DNA of 8,512 nt from Eubacteriaceae bacterium UBA1433 (lineage in GTDB: Bacteria; Bacillota; Clostridia; Eubacteriales; UBA1433), in contig DCTT01000018.1 in assembly GCA_002329295.1 (NCBI GenBank), positions 136,784 through 145,295 on the forward strand, written 5' to 3'. The notes beneath the pieces were generated by a model. The model saw only the letters and a program-made list of their open reading frames with translations, searched no databases and was not told the origin of the DNA. This document shows, piece after piece, positions 1-5,854 of this stretch. The position numbers and the translations under genes are program-made. Numbering within the stretch: position 1 is the first letter of the stretch; the number at the start of each line of letters is the position of its first letter.

Positions 1-125
1 TGAGCACCGTGGTGGAAGGTGATGTGGAAGAAATTTTTGACCTGGTTAATGATATGAGAAAAGCGCTGATTGACAAAGGCTATACCAGAATCGAGACTTC
101 AATCAGAATACAGGAAGACAATTAA
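1..125 (+). CDS. Thiamine-binding protein, MTH1187/YkoF family, C-terminal part (5' end outside window)
   Basis: Only the last 40 residues are present, read in the frame beginning at base 3 and ending at TAA 123-125. They start STVVEGDVEEIF and end TSIRIQEDN. This aligns residue for residue with the middle of the next gene (STVVEGDVEEIF against SVVVEGELDDIM, and KGYTRIETSIRI against AGYGRVFSILRI), so the two are tandem paralogues. The P-M-x-x-V-x-E-G motif is typical of the MTH1187/YkoF fold, small cytoplasmic ferredoxin-like proteins that bind thiamine or related pyrimidines. Unlike its neighbour it stops straight after the last strand and lacks the IDDRRDK tail and final helix. The next gene starts 24 nt after its stop, so both are probably co-transcribed. 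The missing 5' end prevents a start call or a length comparison. Confidence 0.75.
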   Translation, partial: STVVEGDVEEIFDLVNDMRKALIDKGYTRIETSIRIQEDN

Positions 126-149
126 AACGAAAGAAAGGAATGAAATGAC

Positions 150-452
150 ATGGCAATTGTGGATATGGTATTATCAGGCAGTAAAAATGCCGAAGTAAAA
201 AAAACACACCAAGAGATTGTAAAAGAAAATTTGGAAACATCCGGCTTTAAATATATTCAAACACCTATGAGTGTTGTGGTAGAAGGAGAGCTGGACGATA
301 TTATGGCAATGGTGAAAAAAATTCAGGAAGAAATTGCCGATGCAGGATACGGACGTGTGTTTTCGATCTTGCGTATTGACGACAGAAGAGACAAAAAAGG
401 CACGATGGAACAAAAACTTAACAGCGTTCGAAGCAAGACGGAAAAAATGTAG
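150..452 (+). CDS. Thiamine-binding protein, MTH1187/YkoF family (DUF77)
   Basis: This is a complete 100-residue protein, the usual length of the single-domain MTH1187 family. Family landmarks are the start MAIVDMVL (first strand), TPMSVVVEGELDD at about residues 38-50, and IDDRRDK at about 76-82, followed by a C-terminal helix with TMEQKLNSVRSK. Family members are cytoplasmic, form oligomers, and are thought to bind thiamine or hydroxymethylpyrimidine as carriers or sensors rather than enzymes; no catalytic residues are expected. The ATG at 150 is chosen because AAAGGA (134-139) lies 10 nt upstream and the family N-terminus begins there. Two nearer ATGs at 140 and 145 are out of frame. It is the last gene of its unit: a terminator lies 80 nt past its stop. 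The exact ligand in this organism is inferred, not seen. Confidence 0.85.
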   Translation: MAIVDMVLSGSKNAEVKKTHQEIVKENLETSGFKYIQTPMSVVVEGELDDIMAMVKKIQEEIADAGYGRVFSILRIDDRRDKKGTMEQKLNSVRSKTEKM

Positions 453-531
453 CAGGAAAGTGGTTGATGAGCGTTGATTATATCGCGAGGAAATTTTCGC
501 CGTATTGATGAATGGTGAAACACTTTGACAG

Positions 532-555
532 AAGGGCTGCGTTGCAGTCCTTTTT
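532..555 (+). terminator. Rho-independent terminator after the thiamine-binding genes
   Basis: AAGGGCTGC (532-540) pairs with GCAGTCCTT (544-552) over 9 bp with one G-U pair and a 3-nt loop. A run of five T's at 551-555 follows. It ends the unit of the two thiamine-binding genes and lies just upstream of the next promoter. Confidence 0.8.
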
Positions 556-557
556 GA

Positions 558-586
558 TTGCTATTTATCTTTTGGTCTGCGATAAT
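558..586 (+). promoter_or_regulatory. Housekeeping-sigma promoter (extended -10) for the YoaP-like gene
   Basis: A -35-like TTGCTA (558-563) is followed by a 17-nt spacer and the -10 hexamer GATAAT (581-586), 5 of 6 to consensus. TG at 578-579 forms an extended -10 (TGCGATAAT). Transcription would begin near 592-594, leaving a leader of about 30 nt before the ATG at 622. This supports the ATG over the GTG at 604. It is a pattern match only. Confidence 0.6.
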
Positions 587-611
587 AAAAGCAATGAAGT
601 TCGGTGAAAGT

Positions 612-619
612 GAGGAAAG
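612..619 (+). promoter_or_regulatory. Ribosome binding site that decides the YoaP-like start
   Basis: GAGGAAAG lies with its AGGA core 5 nt before the ATG at 622. The in-frame upstream GTG at 604 has no comparable site and would start only about 11 nt from the predicted transcript end. Confidence 0.65.
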
Positions 620-621
620 AG

Positions 622-1371
622 ATGAGCGAGGAATATATCAATTTGACTTTGGATAATCTTGAAGAAGAGCATTTATGCTGTGCCATTGCGGATAAAAAAC
701 ATCAGGCAGGGGTTGTATCCAAAAAAGAATGGTTAAAAGAGCGTATCTCTGAAGGACATGTTTTTCGCAAACTCAATGCAAAGGGTAAAATCTTTGTTGA
801 ATATGCGCCATTGGAAGAAGCTTGGGTGCCAATTGAGGGAGAGGACTATGTTTATATCTATTGCTTATGGGTTTCAGGTTCTTATAAAGGCAAAGGGCAT
901 GCAAAGGCGCTGCTTACCCATTGCATTGAAGACGCAAAAGCGCAAGGGAAAAAGGGAGTTTGCATTCTCAGTTCCCAAAAGAAAAAGCCGTTTTTATCCG
1001 ATAAAAAATTTATGCAAAAATTCGGATTTGAAGTTGCGGATACATTTGAAAAAGACTACGAATTATTGGCGCTGCCCTTTGACGGAAGCAAACCCGCTTT
1101 TGCTGAGTGCGTTAAACACCCGTCGACGACGGATGATACATTGACAATCTATTATTCGCCTCAATGTCCCTACAGTGCAGATTGTATTGCGCAAGTAAAA
1201 GCGTTTTGTGAAGCAAACGCCGTTGCATTGAATTTGGTTGTGATAGACTCGCTAAAAAAAGCCAAGAGCATTCCTGTGCTTTTTAATAATTGGGCAGTTT
1301 TGTATCAGGGGAAATTTGAAACGGTGCACCTGCTCAATGAAGGATATCTAAAAAAATTGCTGAAAATATAA
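622..1371 (+). CDS. GNAT-family N-acetyltransferase with C-terminal YoaP-like (thioredoxin-fold) domain
   Basis: The 249-residue protein matches the size and domain order of Bacillus subtilis YoaP. The N-terminal part (about 1-155) is a GNAT acetyltransferase. The acetyl-CoA pyrophosphate loop is visible as KGKGHA (89-94) after the strand YIYCLWV (78-84), with Lys in the usual Gln/Arg position; FMQKFGFE (130-137) fits the closing GNAT motif. The C-terminal part (about 172-249) looks thioredoxin/glutaredoxin-like: strand TIYYS, then CPYS (182-185) with a second Cys at 188, a helix, and SIP (216-218) as a candidate cis-proline loop. GNAT enzymes move the acetyl group of acetyl-CoA to an amine; this one's substrate is unknown. 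No signal peptide or membrane segment is seen, so it is probably cytoplasmic. It stands alone, with its own promoter upstream and terminators downstream. An alternative start is GTG 604, adding six residues. Confidence 0.85.
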   Translation: MSEEYINLTLDNLEEEHLCCAIADKKHQAGVVSKKEWLKERISEGHVFRKLNAKGKIFVEYAPLEEAWVPIEGEDYVYIYCLWVSGSYKGKGHAKALLTHCIEDAKAQGKKGVCILSSQKKKPFLSDKKFMQKFGFEVADTFEKDYELLALPFDGSKPAFAECVKHPSTTDDTLTIYYSPQCPYSADCIAQVKAFCEANAVALNLVVIDSLKKAKSIPVLFNNWAVLYQGKFETVHLLNEGYLKKLLKI

Positions 1372-1463
1372 AAATAGCTGTCAAGTTTTTATGCTGAAAG
1401 AACTTGCGGAAGACGGGTTTTGTTCACAAGCTTTGTAACATATACAATGATTTTTTAAAGATT

Positions 1464-1497
1464 ACGTTCCGACAAAAAACATCGGGGCGTTTTTTTA
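1464..1497 (+). terminator. Rho-independent terminator after the YoaP-like gene
   Basis: ACGTTCCGA (1464-1472) pairs with TCGGGGCGT (1482-1490) over 9 bp with two G-U pairs and a 9-nt A-rich loop. T's at 1490-1496 follow. It lies about 90 nt after the acetyltransferase stop. The stretch between (1372-1463) holds no gene that I can support, only small dyads. Confidence 0.8.
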
Positions 1498-1499
1498 TT

Positions 1500-1541
1500 G
1501 GAGACTTTTTAAAAAAATAGGGTGAAAAGTCTTCTTTTTTT
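1500..1541 (+). terminator. Second, tandem terminator hairpin
   Basis: GGAGACTTTT (1500-1509) pairs with AAAAGTCTTC (1525-1534) over 10 bp with one G-U pair and a 15-nt loop. Seven T's (1535-1541) follow. The stem is AT-rich and weaker than the one before. Together the two hairpins insulate the mraZ promoter from upstream transcription. Confidence 0.6.
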
Positions 1542-1551
1542 ATGAAAAAAC

Positions 1552-1580
1552 TTGCATTATGTGGAGGAAAGTGGTAATAT
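1552..1580 (+). promoter_or_regulatory. mraZ promoter (extended -10)
   Basis: TTGCAT (1552-1557), a 17-nt spacer, and TAATAT (1575-1580) preceded by TGG (1572-1574) give a housekeeping-sigma promoter with an extended -10. T- and A-tracts just upstream (1535-1550) could act as an UP-like element. Transcription would begin near 1586-1588. It is the only good promoter ahead of the mraZ-to-pbp part of the cluster and is overlaid by the MraZ boxes. Confidence 0.6.
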
Positions 1581-1600
1581 TTGGATTAAAGTGGAGGAAA
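1561..1600 (+). promoter_or_regulatory. Predicted MraZ operator: four TGG boxes at 10-bp spacing
   Basis: Four decamers follow each other exactly: GTGGAGGAAA, GTGGTAATAT, TTGGATTAAA and GTGGAGGAAA. The TGG cores start at 1562, 1572, 1582 and 1592. MraZ of Escherichia coli is known to bind TGGGN repeats separated by 5 nt, which is the same 10-bp period. Mycoplasma MraZ recognises AAAGTG-type boxes, and AAAGTGG occurs here at 1568-1574 and 1588-1594. The boxes cover the promoter spacer, the -10, the start point and the ribosome binding site. MraZ autoregulation is therefore inferred. Confidence 0.75.
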
Positions 1601-1605
1601 GGAAG
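1595..1605 (+). promoter_or_regulatory. mraZ ribosome binding site with unusual spacing
   Basis: The purine tract AGGAAAGGAAG carries AAGGA at 1599-1603. It sits 7 nt before an out-of-frame ATG (1611) but 14 nt before the mraZ ATG (1618). Its first bases are shared with the fourth MraZ box. Confidence 0.5.
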
Positions 1606-1617
1606 AAAACATGCAAT

Positions 1618-2049
1618 ATGTTTATCGGTGAATATACCCATTCAATCGATGAAAAGGGAAGAATTATCATTCCCGTAAAGTTTCGCGCTCCTTTGGGCGA
1701 AAATTTTATTGCCACAAAAGGATTGGACGGATGCTTGTTTTTGTTTCCTTATAAAGCATGGGATGCTTTTGAGGCAAAACTGAAAATGTTGCAGTTGAGC
1801 AGCAAAAAAGCCAGAGCCGTAAGCCGTGCTTTTTTCGGCAGTGCCAGTGAATGCCAAATTGATAAACAGGGGCGCATTATGCTTCCCAAACCACTGAGAG
1901 AATATGCCAATTTAAGTAAAGATGTGTGTGTCATCGGCGTCAGTGATCGGGTGGAAGTTTGGGATATGCAGGCGTGGAAAGACTATAACGACCCCGAGGC
2001 AGGCTATGCCGCAGTGTTGGAAGACAACATTGAAGAAATGGATATTTAG
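1618..2049 (+). CDS. mraZ: Transcriptional regulator MraZ
   Basis: The 143-residue protein is of normal family length. It is a DNA-binding protein that controls its own operon, the first gene of the dcw cluster in most bacteria. Two tandem MraZ/SpoVT-AbrB-type repeats are visible. The first opens with MFIGEYTHSIDEKGR and the second with CQIDKQGR, giving the two D-x-x-x-R signatures DEKGR (11-15) and DKQGR (82-86), each followed by a strand ending in Pro (IIIP, IMLP). The ATG at 1618 gives the family's standard N-terminus. In-frame upstream codons (TTG 1552, GTG 1591) lie in the promoter or operator and are rejected. rsmH begins at the very next base after its stop. The four TGG boxes upstream are its likely binding site. 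Confidence 0.96.
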   Translation: MFIGEYTHSIDEKGRIIIPVKFRAPLGENFIATKGLDGCLFLFPYKAWDAFEAKLKMLQLSSKKARAVSRAFFGSASECQIDKQGRIMLPKPLREYANLSKDVCVIGVSDRVEVWDMQAWKDYNDPEAGYAAVLEDNIEEMDI

Positions 2050-3018
2050 ATGGACAGGCAAAATCTCCACATCCCCGTAATGAAAGCAGAAACAACGGAT
2101 CTTTTGAATATTCGACCTGATGGTGTTTATGGGGATTTAACGATGGGTTATGGCGGACACGGAAGGGCGATTTTGGAAAAGTTAGGGCAAAGGGGTAAAT
2201 ATCTGGGGATAGATAAAGACGGATACGCCATTGAAAAGAGTAAAGAATGGACAAAGGGGCAGAAGGCGACGGTTTTTATTGTGCAGGATGATTACAAAAA
2301 TCTGCCTGATATTGTTCGTACATTAAATATAGAGGCCTTTGACGGACTTTTGATTGATATGGGGGTCTCCTCGATCCAATTAGATCAAGCGGAGAGGGGA
2401 TTTTCGTATCACCGAGAGGGCATGTTGGATATGCGCATGAATCAGGAGGAAGACTTCAGCGCATATGATATTGTCAACAAATACGGAGAAGAGGAGATTG
2501 CAGAAATTCTTTTTTCTTACGGAGAAGAAAGACATGCAAAGCTTATTGCCCGCCAGATTTTGAAGAAGCGACAGGAAGGTCTGATTCAAAGCACATTGGA
2601 GCTCGCGGAAATTGTAAAAAAAGCCTATCCGCCCAGGGAACGCTTTCAGGGAAAGCACCCGGCAAGAAAAACTTTTCAGGCACTGCGAATTGCGGTGAAC
2701 AAAGAATTGGACGGGTTGGAGGAAGCTTTAAAGGCGATGGCGCAAATGCTGAATAAAGACGGTATCTTGGCCGTCATTACTTTTCATTCACTGGAAGACA
2801 GAATTGTTAAAGAAACTTTTTGGCAGTTAGCAAATCCTTGTACATGTCCGCCGGATTTTCCGGTTTGCACATGTGGTGCGAAAGAAGAGTTTCGGCTATT
2901 GACGAAAAAGCCGATTCTACCTTCCAAAAAAGAAATGGAAATCAATCACCGAAGTCGAAGTGCAAAGCTCAGAGGGTTGCTGCGCATCTCGTCAACGAAA
3001 GAAAAAACACACGCATAA
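2050..3018 (+). CDS. rsmH: 16S rRNA (cytosine(1402)-N(4))-methyltransferase RsmH (MraW)
   Basis: This 322-residue cytoplasmic enzyme uses S-adenosylmethionine to methylate N4 of C1402 in the 16S rRNA decoding centre. Family motifs appear in order: HIPVM (7-11), the SAM-binding loop DLTMGYGGHGRAIL (29-42; usual form DGTFGxGGHS), GIDKD (53-57), DGLLIDMGVSS (98-108), RGFSYHREGMLDMRM (116-130), HPARKTFQALRIAVN (203-217), ITFHSLEDR (243-251) and NHRSRSAKLR (299-308). The C-terminal part holds a Cys cluster, CTCPP to CTCG (264-276), common in Gram-positive homologues. The ATG directly abuts the mraZ stop (TAGATG) with no clear Shine-Dalgarno sequence at normal distance, so translation is probably coupled to mraZ. 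The start keeps the conserved HIPV motif. Confidence 0.97.
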   Translation: MDRQNLHIPVMKAETTDLLNIRPDGVYGDLTMGYGGHGRAILEKLGQRGKYLGIDKDGYAIEKSKEWTKGQKATVFIVQDDYKNLPDIVRTLNIEAFDGLLIDMGVSSIQLDQAERGFSYHREGMLDMRMNQEEDFSAYDIVNKYGEEEIAEILFSYGEERHAKLIARQILKKRQEGLIQSTLELAEIVKKAYPPRERFQGKHPARKTFQALRIAVNKELDGLEEALKAMAQMLNKDGILAVITFHSLEDRIVKETFWQLANPCTCPPDFPVCTCGAKEEFRLLTKKPILPSKKEMEINHRSRSAKLRGLLRISSTKEKTHA

Positions 3019-3031
3019 AGGAAATAGCGAC

Positions 3032-3535
3032 ATGGCACAAATTCGCAAAACCGCAACCCTGACGGCGGGCAAACAAAACATGGCCTATAACAGTGCTTCT
3101 ACAACGACAAAGCAAAGAACGGTCGGCAAAACAAGAAGCAAAAAAAGACTCCGTGTAAAAGGCGGAGCATTTAGACGTGTTGCGGTGATTTTGTTGATTT
3201 TTATAGTTGCTGTTGCTTTTATTAATCAATACTCGCGCATTATCAATGTGGGAGCACAAATCAATGAAATGGAAAAAGAAATCAAAAGCATACAAATGCT
3301 TACGGATGCACTGGAAGCCCAAGTGATACAAATGGTAAATTGGGATCAGATAGAATATATTGCAAAAACCAAATTAAATATGATAGAACCTACAGCAAAT
3401 TCTTATACAACGATGGAATTAAAGAAGTTGCCGCAAGAATATACACAGCAAAAGACTGCCCGTGCGCAAGAGAGCGAAACGAGCGGCGCTGTGACAGACA
3501 AAATATCTTCCGTGTTTGCGTGGCTGACAAATTAA
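3032..3535 (+). CDS. ftsL: Cell division protein FtsL (FtsL/DivIC-like)
   Basis: The predicted protein is a 167-residue bitopic membrane protein. Residues 1-49 are a basic cytoplasmic tail rich in Lys/Arg and Ser/Thr. Residues 50-66 (VAVILLIFIVAVAFINQ) form one membrane segment. Residues 71-101 form a short coiled coil (INEMEKEIKSIQML), followed by the FtsL/DivIC-like signature IEYIAKTKLNMIEP (107-120) and a polar tail outside the cell. FtsL joins DivIB/FtsQ and DivIC/FtsB in the divisome and controls the septal wall synthase encoded next door. Sequence alone cannot cleanly separate FtsL from DivIC; the place between rsmH and the penicillin-binding protein decides for FtsL. The start at 3032 is supported by AAAGGA (3017-3022), which overlaps the rsmH stop, 9 nt upstream. 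A longer frame from 2960 would overlap rsmH and lacks support. Confidence 0.88.
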   Translation: MAQIRKTATLTAGKQNMAYNSASTTTKQRTVGKTRSKKRLRVKGGAFRRVAVILLIFIVAVAFINQYSRIINVGAQINEMEKEIKSIQMLTDALEAQVIQMVNWDQIEYIAKTKLNMIEPTANSYTTMELKKLPQEYTQQKTARAQESETSGAVTDKISSVFAWLTN

Positions 3536-3547
3536 GTAAGCGGCTTT

Positions 3548-3553
3548 AGGAGG
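3548..3553 (+). promoter_or_regulatory. Consensus ribosome binding site of the penicillin-binding protein gene
   Basis: A perfect AGGAGG lies 3 nt before ATG 3557 and 6 nt before ATG 3560. The second distance is nearer the usual one, so 3560 is preferred. Confidence 0.75.
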
Positions 3554-3559
3554 GCCATG

Positions 3560-5737
3560 ATGAATTTTGGTATATTGAGAAGCAGAAAAAGATTATTGGT
3601 TCTCCTTGCCGCTTTTGCAATAGTGAGCATTTTGTATGCGATTCGATTATTTTATCTTCAAGTTTTTCCTGATCCGAAAATATCAACCAGTCAATTGAAC
3701 CAATTGATGGGTGAAATTCCTATTACGGCATCTCGAGGCGAAATTTATGACCGAAACAAAGTGCTTTTGGTCAAAGATGCCGCCAGTTATCGCGTTTATG
3801 CTCGGCCAAAAGATATCACTGATTATGAGACGACCGCAAAAATCCTTGCGGATTCTTTGGGTTTGGAACAAGAGAAGGTATTGGCAAGTATTTCCAATAC
3901 AGAAAACAGTTTGGTGCTTATCAAGACAAAAGTGGACAATAACATAGCACAAAGCATCAAAGAACAAATAAAACAAGGGATTACGATTGAAGAGGACAAA
4001 AAACGCTACTATACCAACGGAAATTTTATGTCGAATGTCCTTGGCTTTACCGGCACTGACCATCAGGGACTCTTTGGTATTGAAGCGGCTTTTAATGATG
4101 TGCTCAAAGGCAAAGATGGTTTGTTAGCCTATGAAAAAGATGCCAACGGCAACAAAATCAATTCCGGTGTGGAAATTCGCAGAGAGGCGCAGCCCGGCGA
4201 CAGTGTGGTGCTGAGCATTGACAGTATAATCCAACACTATGCAGAAACAGAAACGCTTGCCGCTTTGCAACGAACCAACGCAAAAAAAGTGATTACGATT
4301 GTGATGGATGTTAAAACAGGCGAAGTGTTGGCCATGGTGGTCAAACCGGATTATGATTTAAACAACCCTTCGAATATCAGTGATGCGTATCTGAGTGCCA
4401 TCGGCGACGACATTTATACCACTGATGAAAGCGGTGCAAAAGTTAAAAAGAGCGATGATGAAATTCGTATGGAAATGTGGGCAAATCCTGCGGTGGGATT
4501 TATTTATGAGCCGGGGTCCACATTTAAGTTGATTACAACGGCGGCGGTGCTGGATGAGGGTACGATGAATATGGATACACCGCTGCATTGTCCGGGCTAT
4601 TATGTTGTAGATGGAGTGCGGGTGCAGTGTTATATTTATCCCGGTACCCATGGTACCAATCCGTTGCATTCGGCAGTGGCAAAATCTTGTAATCCATCGT
4701 TGGCGCAAATGATTTTAGCCTTGGGAAGAGATAAGTTTTATAAATATGTTTACAATTTTGGTTTTGGAGATGCCACTGGCATTGAACTATCCGGCGAAGA
4801 AAAAGGAATTGTGCCTCCGAACACGCCGAGTATGGGAAACTTGGATTTTTCGACCAAGAGTTTTGGGCAAGGCATCAGTGTTACGCCGATTCAATTGGTG
4901 ACGGGCTTAAATGCCACGGTCAATGGCGGGAAGTTGATGAAGCCTTTGATCGCCAAAGAAATTATCAGCGGCGAAACCGGCGAGGTTATTAAAACCTATG
5001 AGCCTGAAGTAGTCAGACAGGTGTGCTCTGAAGACAGTTCCAAAAATGTGTTGGAGATTATGCGGGAAATGATTTTATCTACGCCGGGATTTCAACGCCT
5101 GGCGGGAGATGTGCAAATTGCGGGGAAAACAGGAACAGCAGAAAAGGCAGGAGCGACAGGATATTTGCGCGGAAAGTATGTTGCTTCTTTTTATGGTGTG
5201 GCGCCTTATGAAGATCCCCAAATTGCAGTTTATGTGTTGGTAGACGAACCCGAGGGAGCCAGATTCGGTGGACAGGTGGCGGCGCCGCCTGCCATAGCGA
5301 TTTTGACAAAAACGGTAAATTATTATAGTTATAAACAGAGTGGTAATGATGCAACACCGGCGCAAATTATTCCGGACTTTCGCGGCGAAGATATTGACAT
5401 GGTTGTAGAAGTGCTCAATACCTTAGGGTTATCCTATAAAATTCAGGGAGACAACAAAGGCATTGTAACGGCGCAAAGTCCTGTAAATGCGGAATATGCC
5501 AACGCAAGCAGCATTGTAGTAAATCTCACGGTGAGTTCGACGACTACTGCAGACGGAAAAGTAATTATTCCTGATTTAAACGGTTTGGGTGTGCAACGCG
5601 CCAATGAGATGCTCACGAAATTGGGACTCAAAGTAACCATCAAAGGCGGTGGAATTGTCAGGTCGCAAAATCCGGCCGCAGGTGTCTTGGCGGAACCGGG
5701 TTCGGAAGTGGAAATTATTTGCGAATATGCACAATAA
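3560..5737 (+). CDS. ftsI: Class B penicillin-binding protein (FtsI/PBP2B/SpoVD family) with two PASTA domains
   Basis: This D,D-transpeptidase cross-links peptidoglycan at the septum and works with the FtsL complex and an FtsW-type glycosyltransferase. The 725-residue protein has a basic N-terminus, one membrane anchor (about 11-32), and a dimerisation domain with ASRGEIYDRN (57-66) and GLFGIE (170-175). The transpeptidase domain spans about 240-585. Its catalytic motifs are all intact: STFK (320-323, nucleophile Ser320), SCN (376-378) and KTGT (523-526). Two PASTA domains follow, opening IIPDFRG (about 603-658) and IIPDLNG (about 669-722), joined by a Ser/Thr linker. Two PASTA copies resemble vegetative Bacillus PBP2B more than single-PASTA SpoVD, but a sporulation role cannot be excluded. 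It starts 24 nt after ftsL; ATG 3557 would add one Met. No terminator follows, so transcripts can run on into murF. Confidence 0.95.
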   Translation: MNFGILRSRKRLLVLLAAFAIVSILYAIRLFYLQVFPDPKISTSQLNQLMGEIPITASRGEIYDRNKVLLVKDAASYRVYARPKDITDYETTAKILADSLGLEQEKVLASISNTENSLVLIKTKVDNNIAQSIKEQIKQGITIEEDKKRYYTNGNFMSNVLGFTGTDHQGLFGIEAAFNDVLKGKDGLLAYEKDANGNKINSGVEIRREAQPGDSVVLSIDSIIQHYAETETLAALQRTNAKKVITIVMDVKTGEVLAMVVKPDYDLNNPSNISDAYLSAIGDDIYTTDESGAKVKKSDDEIRMEMWANPAVGFIYEPGSTFKLITTAAVLDEGTMNMDTPLHCPGYYVVDGVRVQCYIYPGTHGTNPLHSAVAKSCNPSLAQMILALGRDKFYKYVYNFGFGDATGIELSGEEKGIVPPNTPSMGNLDFSTKSFGQGISVTPIQLVTGLNATVNGGKLMKPLIAKEIISGETGEVIKTYEPEVVRQVCSEDSSKNVLEIMREMILSTPGFQRLAGDVQIAGKTGTAEKAGATGYLRGKYVASFYGVAPYEDPQIAVYVLVDEPEGARFGGQVAAPPAIAILTKTVNYYSYKQSGNDATPAQIIPDFRGEDIDMVVEVLNTLGLSYKIQGDNKGIVTAQSPVNAEYANASSIVVNLTVSSTTTADGKVIIPDLNGLGVQRANEMLTKLGLKVTIKGGGIVRSQNPAAGVLAEPGSEVEIICEYAQ

Positions 5738-5770
5738 TGTTGGCAAACTGATGAATGAGGCGCAGAAAAG

Positions 5771-5779
5771 TGCTATAAT
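5771..5779 (+). promoter_or_regulatory. Internal promoter for murF-mraY-murD (perfect extended -10)
   Basis: TGCTATAAT is a full-consensus extended -10 element. No good -35 hexamer lies 16-18 nt upstream (ATGAAT at the 17-nt position), as is common when the TGn motif is present. Transcription would begin near 5786, leaving a leader of about 80 nt rich in A and T. The -10 forms one arm of the inverted repeat CTATAAT (5773-5779) / ATTATAG (5792-5798). The site lies in the only sizeable gap of the cluster. Confidence 0.65.
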
Positions 5780-5854
5780 ATTTAGTTGGTAATTATAGAC
5801 AAAATAAGTAGAATAAATAAAATAAAAAACAAGACAGAAAGCAATGGCAAAATA

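Noticed and set aside
453..557. Small gene or RNA between the thiamine-binding gene and the acetyltransferase
   Set aside because: Only a terminator is supported; the short frames there lack start sites and motifs.
604..621. GTG start adding six residues to the acetyltransferase
   Set aside because: The ATG at 622 has a GAGGAAAG site 5 nt upstream and fits the predicted transcript start; the GTG has no site.
758..1144. Alternative + strand frame of 128 codons within the acetyltransferase gene
   Set aside because: Composition is that of a shadow frame, with no family motif, and it is fully inside a recognised gene.
1420..1448. Possible promoter TTGTTC - 17 nt - TACAAT
   Set aside because: The -35 matches only 3 of 6, and any transcript would meet the terminator at 1464-1497 at once; AT-rich chance is the better reading.
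1552..1617. N-terminal extension of MraZ from TTG 1552
   Set aside because: It would read through the -35, operator and Shine-Dalgarno sequence, and the family N-terminus starts at MFIGEY (1618).
2960..3031. Longer FtsL beginning inside rsmH
   Set aside because: The extra 24 residues come from the rsmH coding sequence in another frame; ATG 3032 has AAAGGA at normal distance.
2820..3062. Overlapping + strand frame across the rsmH-ftsL junction
   Set aside because: No motif or ribosome binding site; it overlaps two well-supported genes.
3340..3549. Overlapping + strand frame within the 3' half of ftsL
   Set aside because: It is a shadow of ftsL; the coiled coil and conserved IEYIAKTKL motif are in the ftsL frame.
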